This document shows positions 62,664-64,000 of a DNA stretch of 64,000 nucleotides, piece by piece. The notes under the pieces are model-generated. The model had not been told where the DNA came from, did no database searches, and worked only from the letters and a program-made list of their open reading frames with translations. A program made the position numbers and the translations under genes. Within the stretch, counting starts at the first letter, position 1. Each line of letters opens with the position of its first letter. The DNA comes from Limnoperna fortunei (Eukaryota > Mollusca > Bivalvia > Mytilida > Modiolidae): contig OX104113.1 of assembly GCA_944474755.1 (NCBI GenBank), positions 69,929,917 through 69,993,916 of the forward strand. The letters are read 5' to 3'.

Positions 62664-64000
62664 CACCAGTGATCCGCATCTGCATCGAGGGCAATATTTA
62701 AGAGGGTGGAGCTACATAATCGGCCTACTTTTTTGCCCTTCTACTTGATAACATTGTACTCGAGGCAATTGTCTAACTAAAATGCATAACAAAATAGACA
62801 AAGTTGTTTGTATAAAACTTTAACAGTGTAAAAAAACAGTGGAGTACAAACACACTGAGTACAAATCATTTGTGTACATTTCTTTGTATGTGACGTCCGA
62901 GTTACTTTGTAATATTTAAGTTACCGAGCCCTTATGGATCTGCCTCTCAAACGTTTGGCGTAATTTCAGTTTCTCTCAATGGTTGACAGAACTATAGCCT
63001 GATGTGCAATTAATATGTAATTGTCTTCCATTAGAAGATATTAAGTCTTCCATTAGAAGATATTAATCAAAATTCAATACTACTTCAGGGGTTTTTATTT
63101 TGTTTTGAAATTTTTGTATTTAAATGTCCCCCATTATTGACAATACCAACCTTTAAGGTTTTCATTTTTTCTCCTAGCCAACAAAAACATTAGCGTTGAA
63201 ATGCACAATGACAAGGCGGGTGGGTGTTATGGTGTAAGAACCTTGAGAGATCGAATCCCCTTGAAGCTAAGAAAGACTTTGACAGCGATGAAATCTTTTT
63301 TAAGCGTTGGTGACATATTTTCTCACTATATAGCTGACAACGGCTATCACGGGAGTTCAATATTCTAACTATAGCTAACTACGGCTATCACGGCAGTTCA
63401 ATATTCTAACTATAGTTGACTACGGCTATTAAGGGGAATTCGAGTCAAAACGCCCCATTATCAAAACGCCCCCTACCAAAACGCCCCCATTTTCCAAAAC
63501 GCCCCAATTACAAAAATGCAAATTAAAAAGAAAAACACTAAGATAAATTGAATAATTTTATTGAGGATACGAATATTAACTTACAAAGAATGTACAGTTC
63601 AAATTATTATGTGCAAGCATTACCGAATGTGTTAATAGTCAGTAAGAGAATATACATGTATAGCATATAATACAAAATATATACATTTATAACAGTAAGA
63701 GAATATTTCAGCGTGTGTTCGAGTCGGAACAGAGCGTTCACATATAGTACACGAAGAATCCATGATTTTAGATATAGAAGTGAAAACGGACTGTCTTATA
63801 TCATCATGTTTTCGATCATAATTATTGATTTCGATTGGAATACTTTTGATTTAACCTATCAAAAAAATGTCTTACAGATATTCCCAACCTCCAAAGTTTT
63901 AATAACATTTCTATTGTTTTAAGAATCTACTCTGTTATTGTCTTATTTGTATTCCAGTATGGCTAGAGTAAAACACAATCTGTTATGCATACATGATTTT
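62664..64000. other. upstream flank with three small tandem arrays
   Basis: Two perfect 22-bp units (GTCTTCCATTAGAAGATATT AA) at 63023-63066. A 41-bp unit in 2.6 copies at 63329-63435. Four CAAAACGCCCC motifs at 63446, 63462, 63477 and 63495. No exon recognised. Confidence 0.6.

Overview
The window looks like nuclear DNA of a metazoan, most likely a bivalve mollusc and probably a marine mussel (Mytilus-like). The reasons are AT-rich intergenic DNA dense with foldback/MITE elements and tRNA-derived SINEs, small exons with GT/AG introns, a Mab-21/cGAS-like gene pair, HHIP-like genes, and hammerhead-ribozyme satellite DNA. The species call is inference; no database was searched.

Layout. 1-3000: remnant of a hAT-type (TTF zinc finger/DUF4371) transposase on the minus strand. 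3000-10000: gene-poor DNA with a 72-bp-arm palindrome, SINE fragments and a foldback element (6520-7596) carrying a fragment of a hammerhead monomer. 9967-21528 and 24034-31013: two copies of a segmental duplication, each with a two-exon Mab-21-like (cGAS-like receptor family) gene of about 660 codons. Both gene copies are damaged, at different places. Copy A also holds a 4.85-kb tyrosine-recombinase retroelement (Ngaro/DIRS-like: gag with CCHC knuckle, RT, RNase H, recombinase) with split direct repeats; copy B has only a 419-bp solo remnant at the same site. Between the duplicates (21529-23905) is a tandem array of about 4.7 monomers of 506-508 bp, each carrying a hammerhead ribozyme of the newt satellite type. 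31000-33250: broken Harbinger, RT and tyrosine-recombinase fragments.

35733-42862 and 52114-62532: two tandem minus-strand genes of the HHIP-like (glucose/sorbosone dehydrogenase fold) family. I could assemble both completely: 7 exons/429 aa and 8 exons/666 aa, every junction GT/AG and the frame closed. The upstream gene has a secretion signal, folate-receptor-like cysteine domain, beta-propeller and a hydrophobic GPI-like tail. The downstream gene has only a signal peptide and the propeller. Both have a TATAAATCC motif upstream of the start codon. The introns and the 9-kb intergenic space hold SINEs, TIR elements and a Tc1 fragment.

The functional cargo is therefore two secreted propeller proteins and a decaying pair of putative innate-immune nucleotidyltransferase-fold genes, set in a region repeatedly rearranged by foldback and ribozyme-bearing repeats. 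The most unusual items are the hammerhead satellite and its link to the foldback element, an array of five covarying hairpins inside the recombinase retroelement, and the complementary decay of the Mab-21-like duplicates.
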